Of a stretch of 64,000 nt of DNA, positions 18,424-29,135 are shown one piece after another. How positions within the stretch are numbered: position 1 is the first letter of the stretch; each line of letters begins with the position of its first letter. The translations under genes were made by a program, and so were the position numbers. This DNA is from Streptantibioticus parmotrematis (GTDB taxonomy: Bacteria > Actinomycetota > Actinomycetes > Streptomycetales > Streptomycetaceae), in the NCBI RefSeq assembly GCF_019890615.1, contig NZ_JAINVZ010000011.1, positions 167,321-231,320 on the forward strand. Direction: 5' to 3'. The notes below the pieces were generated by a model. It saw nothing but the letters and a program-made list of their open reading frames with translations. It was not told the origin of the DNA and searched no databases.

Positions 18424-19495
18424 CCGCGGTCAGGAAGATGTCGTTCGCCTCGGTCTCGCCGATCGTCACCCGTACGCCCTCACCGGCGAACGGCCGCACC
18501 ACGACCCCGGCCTTCTCGCAGAACGCGGCGAAGTCGGTGGTCGCCTCGCCCAGCCGCAGCCAGACGAAGTTCGCCTGCGTCTTCGGTACCGTCCAGCCCT
18601 GCGACGTCAGCCCCTCGACCACCCGGGCCCGCTCCGCCACCAGCGCCTCCACCCGTTCCAGCAGCGCTTCCTCGGAACGCAGCGAGGCGACGGCCGCGTC
18701 CTGCGCCAGCTGGCTCACGCCGAACGGCACCGCCGTCTTGCGCAGCGCGGCGGCCACCGGCTCGTGCGCCACCGCGAAGCCGATCCGCAGACCCGCCAGG
18801 CCGTACGCCTTGGAGAAGGTGCGCAGCACGCAGACGTTCGGCCGGTCCCGGTACAGCTCGATGCCGTCCGGCACCTCGGCGTCCCGGATGAACTCGCGGT
18901 ACGCCTCGTCCAGCACGACCAGCACGTCGGACGGCATGCGATCGAGGAACCGTTCCAGCTCGGCGCGGCGCACCACGGTGCCGGTGGGGTTGTTGGGGTT
19001 GCAGACGAAGATCAGCCGGGTGCGGTCGGTGATCGCGGCGGCCATCGCGTCCAGGTCGTGCGTCTCGTCGGCGTTCAGCGGCACCTGTACGGAGGTCGCG
19101 CCGGAGATCTGCGTGATGATCGGGTACGCCTCGAAGGACCGCCACGCGTAGATCACCTCGTCGCCCGGGCCCGCGGTCGCCTGGAGCAGCTGCTGCGCCA
19201 CGCCGACCGAGCCGGTGCCGGTCGCCACGTGGGCCTCCGGCACGTCGAAGCGCTTGGCCAGCTCGGCGGTCAGGCCCGAGCAGGCCAGGTCCGGGTAGCG
19301 GTGGAAGGTGCCGGCCGCGGTCACGGCCGCCTCCAGCACACCGGGCAGCGGCGGGTAGGGGTTCTCGTTGGAGGACAGCTTGTACGCGGGCTCGCCGGTG
19401 GCGGAGACCGCGGGCCTGCCCGGCTTGTACAGCGGTACGCCGTCCAGCACGGCGCGCAGCCGGGGGGCGCCCGGGCGTTTCGTCGAATCCGTCAC
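18398..19495 (-). CDS. hisC: Histidinol-phosphate aminotransferase family protein
   Basis: A 365-residue fold-type I PLP aminotransferase. [14 protein letters not shown] at the start, [19 protein letters not shown] and [17 protein letters not shown] (Lys forms the Schiff base) are HisC hallmarks. It probably makes histidinol phosphate or acts as an aromatic/phenylalanine aminotransferase; actinobacteria often carry a second HisC-like copy away from the his operon, and no his genes are here. The GTG at 19495 follows AAGGAGG at eight bases. A LacI gene is divergently encoded 528 bp away. Confidence 0.88.
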   Translation of the reverse strand: MTDSTKRPGAPRLRAVLDGVPLYKPGRPAVSATGEPAYKLSSNENPYPPLPGVLEAAVTAAGTFHRYPDLACSGLTAELAKRFDVPEAHVATGTGSVGVAQQLLQATAGPGDEVIYAWRSFEAYPIITQISGATSVQVPLNADETHDLDAMAAAITDRTRLIFVCNPNNPTGTVVRRAELERFLDRMPSDVLVVLDEAYREFIRDAEVPDGIELYRDRPNVCVLRTFSKAYGLAGLRIGFAVAHEPVAAALRKTAVPFGVSQLAQDAAVASLRSEEALLERVEALVAERARVVEGLTSQGWTVPKTQANFVWLRLGEATTDFAAFCEKAGVVVRPFAGEGVRVTIGETEANDIFLTAAAAYREKS

Positions 19496-19839
19496 CGTAG
19501 GTCCTCCTTGACCCGTTCAGTGGAGCACACCCCGCACGGTGGGCGGGAGTCCCCGCCCACGCCGCCGGAGCACGCTCGCGACACCCGTCCCGGCCGCCGT
19601 ACGGGGCGTGCCGGGCCGACGCATCACGCAGGCGATCCCGCGTGAGGCGACCTCGTCCCGTATACCGCGAACCCCCGCGCGGCCGCCGTGACGGAGCACA
19701 CGCCGCCCGACCGTTCGGACGCGTACGCCTGGTCACACCTTATGAGGGGGCGCACACCCAGCGGGAGGGGTGACTTCGCGCGGTGTGCGCCGGTGGCGTG
19801 CGCCCTGGCGCGCATCCCTCGTACAGGTGAGGTGCAGCA

Positions 19840-19856
19840 GGTCCACAATCTGGACC
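19840..19856. promoter_or_regulatory. Inverted repeat GGTCCA-N5-TGGACC, possible operator
   Basis: A perfect 6-bp dyad with a 5-base centre in the 528-bp gap between divergent hisC and the LacI gene, about 170 bp before the LacI start. It may bind a regulator, but the protein is unknown. I see no convincing gene in the rest of the gap. Confidence 0.4.
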
Positions 19857-20008
19857 ACACGGCGACTCGACCGGATGCTGAGGCTCACGAGGCATACGGA
19901 AGCCCGCTGTTCGCCTGGGTTTGCAAGGGGAACACCCGCCTTCCGGCATGCAGAAACGTCACAGCTCATGGCCTTACGAAGACACCTGTCACCGGACCAC
20001 CCGAGCCC

Positions 20009-20014
20009 TACTAT
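20009..20014 (+). promoter_or_regulatory. -10 element of a probably leaderless LacI-family transcript
   Basis: TACTAT ends nine bases before the A of the ATG at 20024, and no Shine-Dalgarno sequence fits between, so the transcript probably starts at or next to the initiation codon. Confidence 0.5.
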
Positions 20015-20023
20015 CGGCCTGCC

Positions 20024-21124
20024 ATGACAGCAGCAGGTAACCACCAGGCGAGCCGGTCCACCGGACGCCGTCTGGAGCGGGCAGGGATCCGGGACGTGGC
20101 CGCCGCGGCCGGGGTCTCGATCACGACTGTCTCCGACGCACTCAACGGCAAGGGAAGGCTTCCCGACGCCACCCGGCGGCATGTCCGCGAGGTCGCCAAC
20201 CGGCTGGGCTACCGCCCCTCCGCGGCCGCCCGCACTCTGCGCACGGGCCGGTCGGGGCTGATCGGCCTGACGGTGACCACGTACGGGGAAGAACCTTTCA
20301 CCTTCACGGAGTTCGCCTACTTCGCCGAGATGGCCAGGGCCGCCACGTCCGCGGCGCTGGCCCGCGGCTACGCGCTCGTCATCCTGCCCGCCTCGTCCCG
20401 CCACGACGTGTGGAGCAACGTGGCGCTGGACGGCACCGTGGTCATCGACCCCTCCGACCACGACCCGGTCGTCGCCGACCTGGTGCGGCAGGGCATCCCG
20501 GTGGTCAGCGACGGCCGCCCGGCGGGCAACCTGCCGGTGCACGCCTGGGTCGACAACGACCACGAGCAGGCCGTCATCGGCATCCTCGACCACCTCGCCG
20601 CGGCCGGCGCCCGCCGCATCGGACTGCTCACCGGCACCAGCACCGACACGTACACCCGGCTGTCCACCAGCGCCTACCTCACCTGGTGCGAACGCGTCGG
20701 GCAGGAACCGGTGTACGAGGCCTACCCGGCGCACGACCCGTGCGCGGGCGCGGTCGCCGCCGACCGGCTGCTGGCCAGGCCGGACCGCCCGGACGCGGTC
20801 TACGGGCTCTTCGACCCCAACGGCACCGACCTGCTCGCCGCCGCCCGGCGCTACGGGCTGCGCGTCCCGGACGACCTGCTGCTGGTCTGCTGCAGCGAAC
20901 GTGCGGCGTACGCCACGACCGAACCGCCCATCAGCACACTGTCGCTGAAGCCGGGAAGGATCGGCACAGCCGTCGTGCAGCTGCTGATCGACGCGATCGA
21001 GGGGGTCGGGCCGGGTCAGCCGGTCTCCCAGGTGATGCCCACCGACCTGATCGTGCGGGCTTCGTCGCAACGGCGCCCTCCTCGCACGACGGTGAGCCCG
21101 CCACGGACGCCGGAGGAGGACTGA
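20024..21124 (+). CDS. LacI-family transcriptional regulator
   Basis: 366 residues. The N-terminal helix-turn-helix IRDVAAAAGVSITTVSDALN and the hinge-region NRLGYRPSAAARTLRTGRSG are typical LacI features. A periplasmic-binding-protein-like sensor domain of about 270 residues follows. The effector is unknown. The short -10 spacing suggests a leaderless mRNA. It is divergent from hisC, and the long shared gap could carry its operator. Confidence 0.88.
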   Translation: MTAAGNHQASRSTGRRLERAGIRDVAAAAGVSITTVSDALNGKGRLPDATRRHVREVANRLGYRPSAAARTLRTGRSGLIGLTVTTYGEEPFTFTEFAYFAEMARAATSAALARGYALVILPASSRHDVWSNVALDGTVVIDPSDHDPVVADLVRQGIPVVSDGRPAGNLPVHAWVDNDHEQAVIGILDHLAAAGARRIGLLTGTSTDTYTRLSTSAYLTWCERVGQEPVYEAYPAHDPCAGAVAADRLLARPDRPDAVYGLFDPNGTDLLAAARRYGLRVPDDLLLVCCSERAAYATTEPPISTLSLKPGRIGTAVVQLLIDAIEGVGPGQPVSQVMPTDLIVRASSQRRPPRTTVSPPRTPEED

Positions 21125-21379
21125 GCGCGGGAGCCGGGGGCACCGGATCCGGTGGCGGGAGCGGCGGCGGTTCACGGATCGTGGGGGGCGACCATGAAAC
21201 GGCGACAATTTCGCGGAGATTGACGGAGATTTGTCTGTCGCGCCCCAATTGGCAGGCGGCAGGTGCGTCGCAAGGCGGGAGCGTCATTCCTATGATGGGC
21301 GGATGACACCGCGGGACGCGTCGGCGCAGGCCGCGCCGGGCGTGACTCGGTGGACGGCGGCGCGATGGTGGAGGGGTCG

Positions 21380-22747
21380 ATGACTCAGGGGGCCGGTCAG
21401 GGACCCGTAACGCCGGTGACGGGTGCGTCCGTGAGCTGGCGGCCCCCCGAGCGGTCCCTGCGCGACCAGCCACTTCCCGACCAGCAGCCGTCCCACGACG
21501 ACACGCTCGTCGACCACCGCGCGATCACGCCGCCCGAGCACCACGCGGCCACGCCGCCCGAGCACGACACGGCCACGTCGCCGGGCCACCACACCGTCCT
21601 GCCGCCCGACCGCAGCGCTCCCGAACAGGCGCTTGCGGCGGGAGCCCACGAGGCGCCGCAGGCCCCGCAGGCCGCCGTCCCGCACCCGGACGGCGCGACC
21701 ACGCACACCGACGTGCACACCGACGCGGGCGCCGCGGCCCCGCCCGCGCCCCCCGTCGGGCCACCGCCGGCGCAGCCGCCCACGCAGCCCGCGCCACCCG
21801 TCGTGCCCCCGGCGGCTCCGCCCGCCGTGGAGTACACCCCGACCGAGCACGACCTCCCGGTACTGCGCCGCCCCGTCGACCAGCCGACCGTGCGCCTCGG
21901 CACCATGGGCGACCCGGAGGACGGCCCGCACGGGCCGCTCTACGTGGTCGGCGACGTCCACGGCTACCTCGACGAACTGCGCGCCGCCCTGCACGCCGAG
22001 GGCCTGGTCGACGCCGAGGGCCACTGGTCCGCGGGCACGGCCCGGTTGTGGTTCCTGGGCGACTTCACCGACCGCGGCCCCGACGGCATCGGTGTCATCG
22101 ACCTGGTGATGCAGCTGTCCGCGGAGGCCGCCGCGGCCGGCGGCTACACCAAGGCGCTGATGGGCAATCACGAACTGCTGCTGATCGGTGCGAAGCGGTT
22201 CGGCGACACTCCCGTCAACTCGGTGGCCGGAACCGCCTCCTTCCTCGCCGCCTGGCGGCTCAACGGCGGCCAGCCCAGCGACATGGAACGCCTCCAGGAC
22301 CACCACGTGGCCTGGATGTCCCGCCTGGACGCGGTCGCCCTGGAGGACGGTCACCTGCTGCTGCACTCCGACACGACCGCGTACCTGGAGTACGGCACCA
22401 GCATCGACGCCGTCAACGACGCGGTGACCGGCATCCTGCAACGGGGTGACGCGGACGAGTGCTGGGAGCTGTTCCGCAAGTTCACCAAGCGCTTCGCCTT
22501 CCGCGGCGACTCCGGCACCGCCGCGGTGCACGAGCTGCTCGACGCGTACGGCGGGGGGCGGGTCGTGCACGGGCACAGCCCGATCCCCTACCTGCTGGGC
22601 GAGGTGGGGGCGGAGGACGACGGCGAGGAGCTGGCGCACGTCGTCGAGGGCCCGCACGTGTACGCCGACGACCTGGCCGTCGCGATGGACGGCGGCGTCA
22701 CGATGGACGGCAAGCTGCTGGTGGCCCAACTCCCGCTTCAGGGGTAA
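21380..22747 (+). CDS. PPP-family metallophosphatase with disordered N-terminus
   Basis: 455 residues. The first 160 are Pro/Ala/His-rich and look disordered. The catalytic domain then shows the metal-binding motifs GDVHGY, GDFTDRGPDG and MGNHELL, and a C-terminal HGHSPIPYLL, all typical of serine/threonine phosphatases of the calcineurin-like PPP family. It is probably cytosolic. The ATG at 21380 has GGAGG five bases upstream; in-frame GTG 21350 and ATG 21365 are less well placed. The partner kinase is not in the window. Confidence 0.83.
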   Translation: MTQGAGQGPVTPVTGASVSWRPPERSLRDQPLPDQQPSHDDTLVDHRAITPPEHHAATPPEHDTATSPGHHTVLPPDRSAPEQALAAGAHEAPQAPQAAVPHPDGATTHTDVHTDAGAAAPPAPPVGPPPAQPPTQPAPPVVPPAAPPAVEYTPTEHDLPVLRRPVDQPTVRLGTMGDPEDGPHGPLYVVGDVHGYLDELRAALHAEGLVDAEGHWSAGTARLWFLGDFTDRGPDGIGVIDLVMQLSAEAAAAGGYTKALMGNHELLLIGAKRFGDTPVNSVAGTASFLAAWRLNGGQPSDMERLQDHHVAWMSRLDAVALEDGHLLLHSDTTAYLEYGTSIDAVNDAVTGILQRGDADECWELFRKFTKRFAFRGDSGTAAVHELLDAYGGGRVVHGHSPIPYLLGEVGAEDDGEELAHVVEGPHVYADDLAVAMDGGVTMDGKLLVAQLPLQG

Positions 22748-22775
22748 CGGTCCGGGCGATCGGCTGGGGCGCGGT

Positions 22776-22875
22776 TCGGGCGATCGGGCGTGTGGTCCGG
22801 TCCGTCGCTCCGGCGTGCGGTTCGGTTCGTCGCTCCGGTGTGCGGTTCGGCCAGCCGCTCGGGCGTTCGGTTCAA
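22776..22875. repeat. 25-bp degenerate tandem repeats
   Basis: Units beginning near 22776, 22801, 22826 and 22851 share TCGCTCCGG(C/T)GTGCGGTTCGG-like sequence. They lie in the 307-bp gap between the phosphatase gene and the next membrane protein gene. Nothing else is recognisable in the gap. Confidence 0.6.
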
Positions 22876-23054
22876 GACGGAACCGGGCGCTCACCCCGCC
22901 CCCGGCACGGTCAATTTCCGGAAACACTCTGTCACCGTGTCAGTCCCGCGCTCTACCATCGGGTTATCCGTCACAGGCTCGCCTCCGCTTCCGACCGGCC
23001 GCCCCGGGAACAGGACGGACTCGGGCTGGTCGGAGAGGAACGGAGCATCGGGGG

Positions 23055-23978
23055 ATGTACATGGACAGCGCTCCGCACCTGCTGACCGAGGACCGCCCGG
23101 AGTTCGAGCGCGTCCTCGACCAGGTGCTGCGGGCCGCGGCCGAGGAGTCGGCGGCCCGGGGAAGCAGGCTCAACGCCGAGCAGTTGCGCACCATGGCGCT
23201 CAGCGCCGCCGCCGCGATATCCGCCTGCGCCGCCCCGGAGTACGACGCCTACCAGCACGCTCGTGAACGGCTGCGCGCCCCCTCTCCCGGCTCCGCCCCC
23301 GCCTCCGCCCACGCGCCGGACGGCGACCGGACGGACGAGACGGCGGGTGGCATCCGGGGCGTAGCGGGCGGTGGTTTCGGGGACGCCATGTCGGGCGCCG
23401 GGCTCTTCCCCGTGGTGGCCGTGCTGACGCCGATCCTGGCCGGGACCGCCGCGATCATCTTCCTGATCGTCGGCTACGTGCTGGCCGCGATGAGCCCGCA
23501 GCCCGCGATCGCGGCGCCGCTGCGCACGGCGGGCTGGCTCTTCCTGGCGATCGCCGGGGCCGGGATCCTGTTCGGCATGATCGGCCTGGTGCTGACCGCG
23601 CTGCGCGACGGTTCCTCCGCGATCCACGCCGAGCACGAGGACGATCCCGCGGAGGTCACCGCCGCCCGCGAGGCCTGGCTGACGGCGCTCAGGGAGCGGG
23701 GTGTGGTGCCGTTCCTGCGGGAGGCGATGGAGTCCGGCGCGGGATCGGATTCCGGTTCCGGTTCTGTCGAGCCGTTCTCGTACGAGGACCCGGAAGGCGG
23801 GCGGCGCCGGGGCGGGCCGCGGCCGCCGAGCGCCCTCGGCTACTCCCGGCCCGGCTTCTCCAGCCCCGGCGGCGAGCACGACGACTCCGGGCGGCCGCGC
23901 TTCTCCAGCCCGGACTTCACCAGTCCCGACTTCTCCAGCCCGGACTTCGGCGGTCCCGAGCAGGGCCGCGACGCCTGA
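23055..23978 (+). CDS. Membrane protein with a repeated FSSPDF C-terminal tail
   Basis: 307 residues. A soluble N-terminal part of about 110 residues is followed by two strong transmembrane helices (FPVVAVLTPILAGTAAIIFL and TAGWLFLAIAGAGILFGMIG), a short cytosolic helix and a disordered tail. The tail ends in repeats of (F)SSPDF/TSPDF. No known domain was recognised; conserved tailed membrane proteins of this kind are common in Streptomyces. Start ATG 23055 lies after a weak G-rich ribosome site; ATG 23061 is the alternative. Confidence 0.72.
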   Translation: MYMDSAPHLLTEDRPEFERVLDQVLRAAAEESAARGSRLNAEQLRTMALSAAAAISACAAPEYDAYQHARERLRAPSPGSAPASAHAPDGDRTDETAGGIRGVAGGGFGDAMSGAGLFPVVAVLTPILAGTAAIIFLIVGYVLAAMSPQPAIAAPLRTAGWLFLAIAGAGILFGMIGLVLTALRDGSSAIHAEHEDDPAEVTAAREAWLTALRERGVVPFLREAMESGAGSDSGSGSVEPFSYEDPEGGRRRGGPRPPSALGYSRPGFSSPGGEHDDSGRPRFSSPDFTSPDFSSPDFGGPEQGRDA

Positions 23979-24061
23979 GCCGTTCCGCCCGGCCCGTGCC
24001 GACACACCGCTCCGAACTGACCGAAAAGGGCCGGAAAGAGCTCACAACCCGAACGGCCGAG

Positions 24062-24100
24062 CACATAGAGCGACAAGTTGCGCACCCTATGTGTCGCTCT
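24062..24100. other. Nested inverted repeats upstream of the secreted SH3 protein
   Basis: AGAGCGACA (24067-24075) pairs with TGTCGCTCT (24092-24100). Overlapping CACATAG (24062-24068) pairs with CTATGTG (24087-24093). The two stems are mutually exclusive, so this could be an operator or an alternative RNA structure. It lies about 150 bp before the ATG at 24247. Confidence 0.4.
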
Positions 24101-24246
24101 TAGCGTCAGTGATGCGAACCGGGGGACGACCTGTAACGGGTCGTCACAACGGACCGTAACGAGCGCTGCCACCGGGCGACGAAGCCCGGCACGCACCGCA
24201 CTCCACACCGGGCCCTCCAGGGCCTTCCCTCCACAGGAGTGAGCAG

Positions 24247-24588
24247 ATGGTTCTGCAGTCGAAGCTCAGCAAGGTCGCTCTCGCCGCTGCCGCCGGCACC
24301 ATGATCGCCGGCACCGTCGCCGGCACCGCCGTCGCCGCCGACAACGCCTGGGGCCCCTACAAGGGTCGCGTCATCGCCAACGGCGGGCTGTTCGTTCGCG
24401 AGCGTCCGACCACCAACAGCCGCGTCGTCGGCTGGCACGCCAAGGGCTCCGTCGTCGGTATCAAGTGCAAGGTCAACGGCCAGAACGTCAACGGCAACCC
24501 CCGTTGGTACAAGCTGACCGACGGCACCTACGGCTGGTCGGCCGCCCGCTACATCGTCAACATCGGCCCGGCGCCGCGCTGGTGCTGA
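24247..24588 (+). CDS. Small secreted SH3b-like protein
   Basis: 113 residues with a classical signal peptide of about 31 residues ending GTAVAADN. One bacterial SH3-like domain follows, containing GGLFVRERPTTNSRVVGW and WYKLTDGTYGWSAARYI. SH3b domains usually bind cell-wall peptides. The two Cys (positions about 74 and 113) could form a disulfide. AGGAG lies eight bases upstream of the ATG. A strong terminator follows, so it is probably monocistronic. Confidence 0.8.
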   Translation: MVLQSKLSKVALAAAAGTMIAGTVAGTAVAADNAWGPYKGRVIANGGLFVRERPTTNSRVVGWHAKGSVVGIKCKVNGQNVNGNPRWYKLTDGTYGWSAARYIVNIGPAPRWC

Positions 24589-24613
24589 CGTAGCGCTCGC
24601 ATCACCCTGACGA

Positions 24614-24649
24614 CAAGGCCCCCAAGCCCTCCGGCTCACGGGGGCCTTG
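24614..24649. terminator. Bidirectional terminator between the SH3 gene and thiC
   Basis: A 10-bp stem CAAGGCCCCC/GGGGGCCTTG (24614-24623 with 24640-24649) around a 16-base loop. It lies between the two converging genes. Confidence 0.75.
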
Positions 24650-24660
24650 CCGTACGCCCA

Positions 24661-26565
<1,905 letters not shown>

Positions 26566-26702
26566 CTAGCGGGTCGTCCTCGCCGGACGCCAGGGGGGCG
26601 TGGGGACGCGGGGAGTGGGGACGCGGGGAGTGGGTCACGCGTCCCGGGCCGGACCGCACCGCGGTGACCCGCGCGAGCGGGTACCGCCGACGCGGGAGGG
26701 GT

Positions 26703-26918
26703 TTACCAGTCGTCGCGCGACGAGGAGGACGACGAGGTGAACTTCTTGACCACGAAGACCAGACCGCCGACCAGCGCCGCGAAGAGCACCACCTTGAACA
26801 GCAGACCGACCACGAAGCCGATGAGGCTGGCGATCAAGCCGCCGAAGACCACGATCGCCAGTACCGGCACGGCGATCCACTTGACCCACCACGGCACACC
26901 GTTCAAGAGCCCGTTCAT
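26703..26918 (-). CDS. Small membrane protein, DUF5326-like
   Basis: 71 residues with two transmembrane helices (WIAVPVLAIVVFGGLIASLI and LLFKVVLFAALVGGLVFVV) and a polar tail rich in Ser and Asp. It resembles the small Streptomyces DUF5326 family. Function is unknown. It lies downstream of the thiC leader region on the same strand as the cupin gene but is separated from it by 193 bp without recognisable features. Confidence 0.65.
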   Translation of the reverse strand: MNGLLNGVPWWVKWIAVPVLAIVVFGGLIASLIGFVVGLLFKVVLFAALVGGLVFVVKKFTSSSSSSRDDW

Positions 26919-27111
26919 TTCGCTACTCCGTCCACCCGTTCGTTGAGACCTTGTGCTCACGAGCTTACGGGCGCCGCCCCCTCGGGCGGAGGGTTCCGGC
27001 ACCCCATCCAGCCCTGAACGAACCCCTAGGCGACCCTGATGCCCCAGGTCGTCCCGGAGGCTCAGGGGCGGCGGCCGCACCGCGCGCGGACGCCCGCGAC
27101 GCCCCGGCCGC

Positions 27112-27429
27112 TCACGACTCCGGCGGGGAGAAGACCACGAGGACCCGCAGGTCCTCGGTGATGTGGTGGAACCGGTGCGTCGTCCCCGCGGGGACGTAGA
27201 CGACGCTGCCGCGCGCCACGTGCGTGGTCTCCTCGCCGACCGTGACCGACGCCCGCCCGCTGACCACGAGGTAGATCTCGTCCTGCCGGTGCGGGCCCTG
27301 CGGATCGGTGCCGCCCGCCGGGAGCGCGTACAGCCCCGCTGACATGGTGCGTTCGCGCAGGAACTGGAGATAGGCGCCGTCGTGCGCGGCGCGCTCAGCG
27401 TCCAGGTCGTCGAGCCGGAACACCTTCAT
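27112..27429 (-). CDS. Cupin-domain protein
   Basis: 105-residue single-domain cupin. GPHRQDEIYLVVSG carries the first metal-binding motif (His, Glu) and PAGTTHRFHHI the second. It could be a small dioxygenase, isomerase or sensor; no substrate can be assigned. It is divergently transcribed from the holin-like gene, 46 bases apart. Confidence 0.75.
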   Translation of the reverse strand: MKVFRLDDLDAERAAHDGAYLQFLRERTMSAGLYALPAGGTDPQGPHRQDEIYLVVSGRASVTVGEETTHVARGSVVYVPAGTTHRFHHITEDLRVLVVFSPPES

Positions 27430-27475
27430 ACATCTGTTCCCTTGTCCTGAGGATCAACTCTGCGACGATCCCACC

Positions 27476-27856
27476 ATGAAGAAATTCGTAGTCAAGACAC
27501 TCGCCAACGCCGTGGCGCTGGGAGTGGCGGTCTGGCTGGTGAGCGGCATCACTCTCACCGGAAGCAGCACCGGGCGCAAGGCACTCGCCCTGATCGTCGT
27601 CGCACTGATCTTCGGCGTGGTGAACTGGCTGGTCAAGCCGGTGGTCAAGCTCCTCTCCCTACCGTTGTACATAGTGACCCTGGGCCTGTTCACGCTGGTG
27701 GTGAACGCGCTGATGCTGCTGCTCACGTCGTTCGTCTCCTCCAAGCTCAAGGTCGACTTCCATGTGCAGGGCTTCTGGTCGGCCGTGGTCGGCGGCCTGA
27801 TCGTCTCCATCGTGGCCTGGGCGATGCACCTGATCCTTCCGGACGAGGACGAGTGA
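27476..27856 (+). CDS. Four-TM phage-holin-family membrane protein
   Basis: 126 residues with four hydrophobic segments, matching the 'mycobacterial 4 TMS phage holin' family (PF04020), which is chromosomal in actinobacteria and cyanobacteria and has no proven lytic role. FGVVNWLVKPVVKLLSLPLYIVTLG is the conserved centre. There is no phage context. Transcription runs toward a paired-parS hairpin. Confidence 0.8.
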   Translation: MKKFVVKTLANAVALGVAVWLVSGITLTGSSTGRKALALIVVALIFGVVNWLVKPVVKLLSLPLYIVTLGLFTLVVNALMLLLTSFVSSKLKVDFHVQGFWSAVVGGLIVSIVAWAMHLILPDEDE

Positions 27857-27864
27857 TCCTCCGT

Positions 27865-27878
27865 GTTTCACGTGAAAC
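27865..27878. promoter_or_regulatory. parS: parS site
   Basis: Perfect GTTTCACGTGAAAC, left member of the pair. Confidence 0.9.
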
Positions 27879-27882
27879 AGCC

Positions 27883-27896
27883 GTTTCACGTGAAAC
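27883..27896. promoter_or_regulatory. parS: parS site
   Basis: Perfect GTTTCACGTGAAAC, right member of the pair. Confidence 0.9.
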
Positions 27897-27920
27897 ACGG
27901 TCGAGACGGTGACGACCAGG

Positions 27921-28343
27921 TCACATGGTGATCGCCAAGGCGTAGCCGAAGACCGCTGTCACCCAGGTCCACAGCACCGCGAGCCCGATGTGGGCGGCGG
28001 TGCGCAGCCGGTCCCCGCGCCACAGCCGGGCGGGGAAGACCGTGAACTGGAACGCCCAGCGCAGCCCCCAGAAAAGCGTCTGCCCCAGCAGTAGCGCCGA
28101 GCCCAGCCGGGTGCCGGCCAGCAGGTCCGGCGCCAGGGCGAGCGGCAGGAGCCCGAGCAGGACGCAGGTCAGGCCGATGAAGAACAGGTGCGCGTAGGAG
28201 ACCTGGCGGGTCAGCAGGCTGGTTCCCGCCAGGTCACGCGGCCAGTCGATGAGCCGGGGCAGCACGACGTGCACGCCGCCCATGACCACCAGGGCGAGGC
28301 CGACCAACCGCAACTGCCCGACCAGCGTGAACAACGCGGCCAT
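27921..28343 (-). CDS. Four-TM membrane protein of unknown function
   Basis: 140 residues with four predicted helices (around LVGLALVVMGGVHVVL, LFFIGLTCVLLGLLPLAL, LLLGQTLFWGLRWAF, IGLAVLWTWVTAVFGYAL). No family was recognised. The ATG follows directly on the TAG of the methyltransferase gene (TAGATG). It is the last member of a five-gene coupled operon containing DoxX-like, DUF3419, DUF2071 and methyltransferase genes, so it probably takes part in the same membrane process. Confidence 0.75.
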   Translation of the reverse strand: MAALFTLVGQLRLVGLALVVMGGVHVVLPRLIDWPRDLAGTSLLTRQVSYAHLFFIGLTCVLLGLLPLALAPDLLAGTRLGSALLLGQTLFWGLRWAFQFTVFPARLWRGDRLRTAAHIGLAVLWTWVTAVFGYALAITM

Positions 28344-29135
28344 CTACCCGGCACCGCCGCTCGCCCGGAACACGAAGACCGTCACCAGTCCCGCGATCCG
28401 TCGTTCGTCCACCATGTCCAGGCCACTGAGCGCCGCCAGCCGCAGCCACTCGGCGCGCGGCATGAAGTGCCAGGCCCCGGGGCCGTAGGCGACCGTGTTG
28501 GCCGCGTTCCTGCAGTGCTCGACCAGCACCAGGGCGCCGTCGGGCCGCAGGACGCGAGCGCATTCGGCGAACAGCGCCTCCCGGTCGGGGGCCGCGCGTA
28601 GTTCGTGGACGGCGAACGGCGCGATGACGGTGTCGTACGATCCGTCGCCACCCGGCAGCCGGTCGGCCCGCGCCGGGACCGATTCCGGCCGGGCGGGCAC
28701 CCTGCGCCGCGCACGCCGCAGCGACGACTCGATCTCCGGCAGGGCGCCGTAGAGATCGGCGACCGTCTGCGGCGCGCCCGGATTCCGTGCCCGCAGGGGC
28801 ACGCTCGCCTCGTCGAGGCCCGCCGACACCACGAGGTGACGCCCCGGGCCCGCGGGCAGCACGGTGTCCAGCCAGCCCCAGCCGTGCAGCGGGGACCGGT
28901 CGTAGACGCGATGGCTGGCGAGCAGGCTCGCCCCGAGCCACCAGCCCGTCACCACCGCGCCGACCCACGCCGCACGCCGACGACGACGCCGTCCGAGCAG
29001 CACGCCTGCCAGGGTGGCCGCCGAACCCCCCACGTACATCGGCCAGTTGTAGGCCACGACATGCCGGGCCCCGGACGGCGCGGGCGTCGTCTCCTTGTGG
29101 GGCACCGCGGACCCAGGGCGTGGCCGCGCCCTCAC
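28344..29135 (-). CDS. Membrane-anchored SAM-dependent methyltransferase
   Basis: 263 residues. Two transmembrane helices at the N-terminus (YVGGSAATLAGVLLG and WVGAVVTGWWLGASLLA) are followed by a class I methyltransferase-like domain. That domain includes HLVVSAGLDEASV in place of a classical motif I, YDTVIAPFAVHEL, and CARVLRPDGALVLVEHC. The weak motif I suggests a specialised member. GTG 29135 overlaps the DUF2071 stop (GTGA). Being membrane-anchored and near a BtaA-like gene, it may methylate a lipid headgroup; that is inference. Confidence 0.75.
   Translation of the reverse strand: MRARPRPGSAVPHKETTPAPSGARHVVAYNWPMYVGGSAATLAGVLLGRRRRRRAAWVGAVVTGWWLGASLLASHRVYDRSPLHGWGWLDTVLPAGPGRHLVVSAGLDEASVPLRARNPGAPQTVADLYGALPEIESSLRRARRRVPARPESVPARADRLPGGDGSYDTVIAPFAVHELRAAPDREALFAECARVLRPDGALVLVEHCRNAANTVAYGPGAWHFMPRAEWLRLAALSGLDMVDERRIAGLVTVFVFRASGGAG

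Larger units (their letters stand above)
27861..27900. terminator. Paired parS sites forming a terminator-like hairpin
   Basis: A perfect 18-bp stem, 27861-27878 with 27883-27900, around loop AGCC. Each arm contains one parS (27865-27878 and 27883-27896). It sits between the converging holin-like and four-TM genes. Confidence 0.8.

Noticed and set aside
19624..19860. Small minus-strand frame in the hisC-LacI gap
   Set aside because: No ribosome site and no conserved pattern; codon use is random for this GC content.
27476..27856. Holin-family protein taken as a prophage marker
   Set aside because: No other phage gene is near, and this family is a normal chromosomal gene in actinobacteria.
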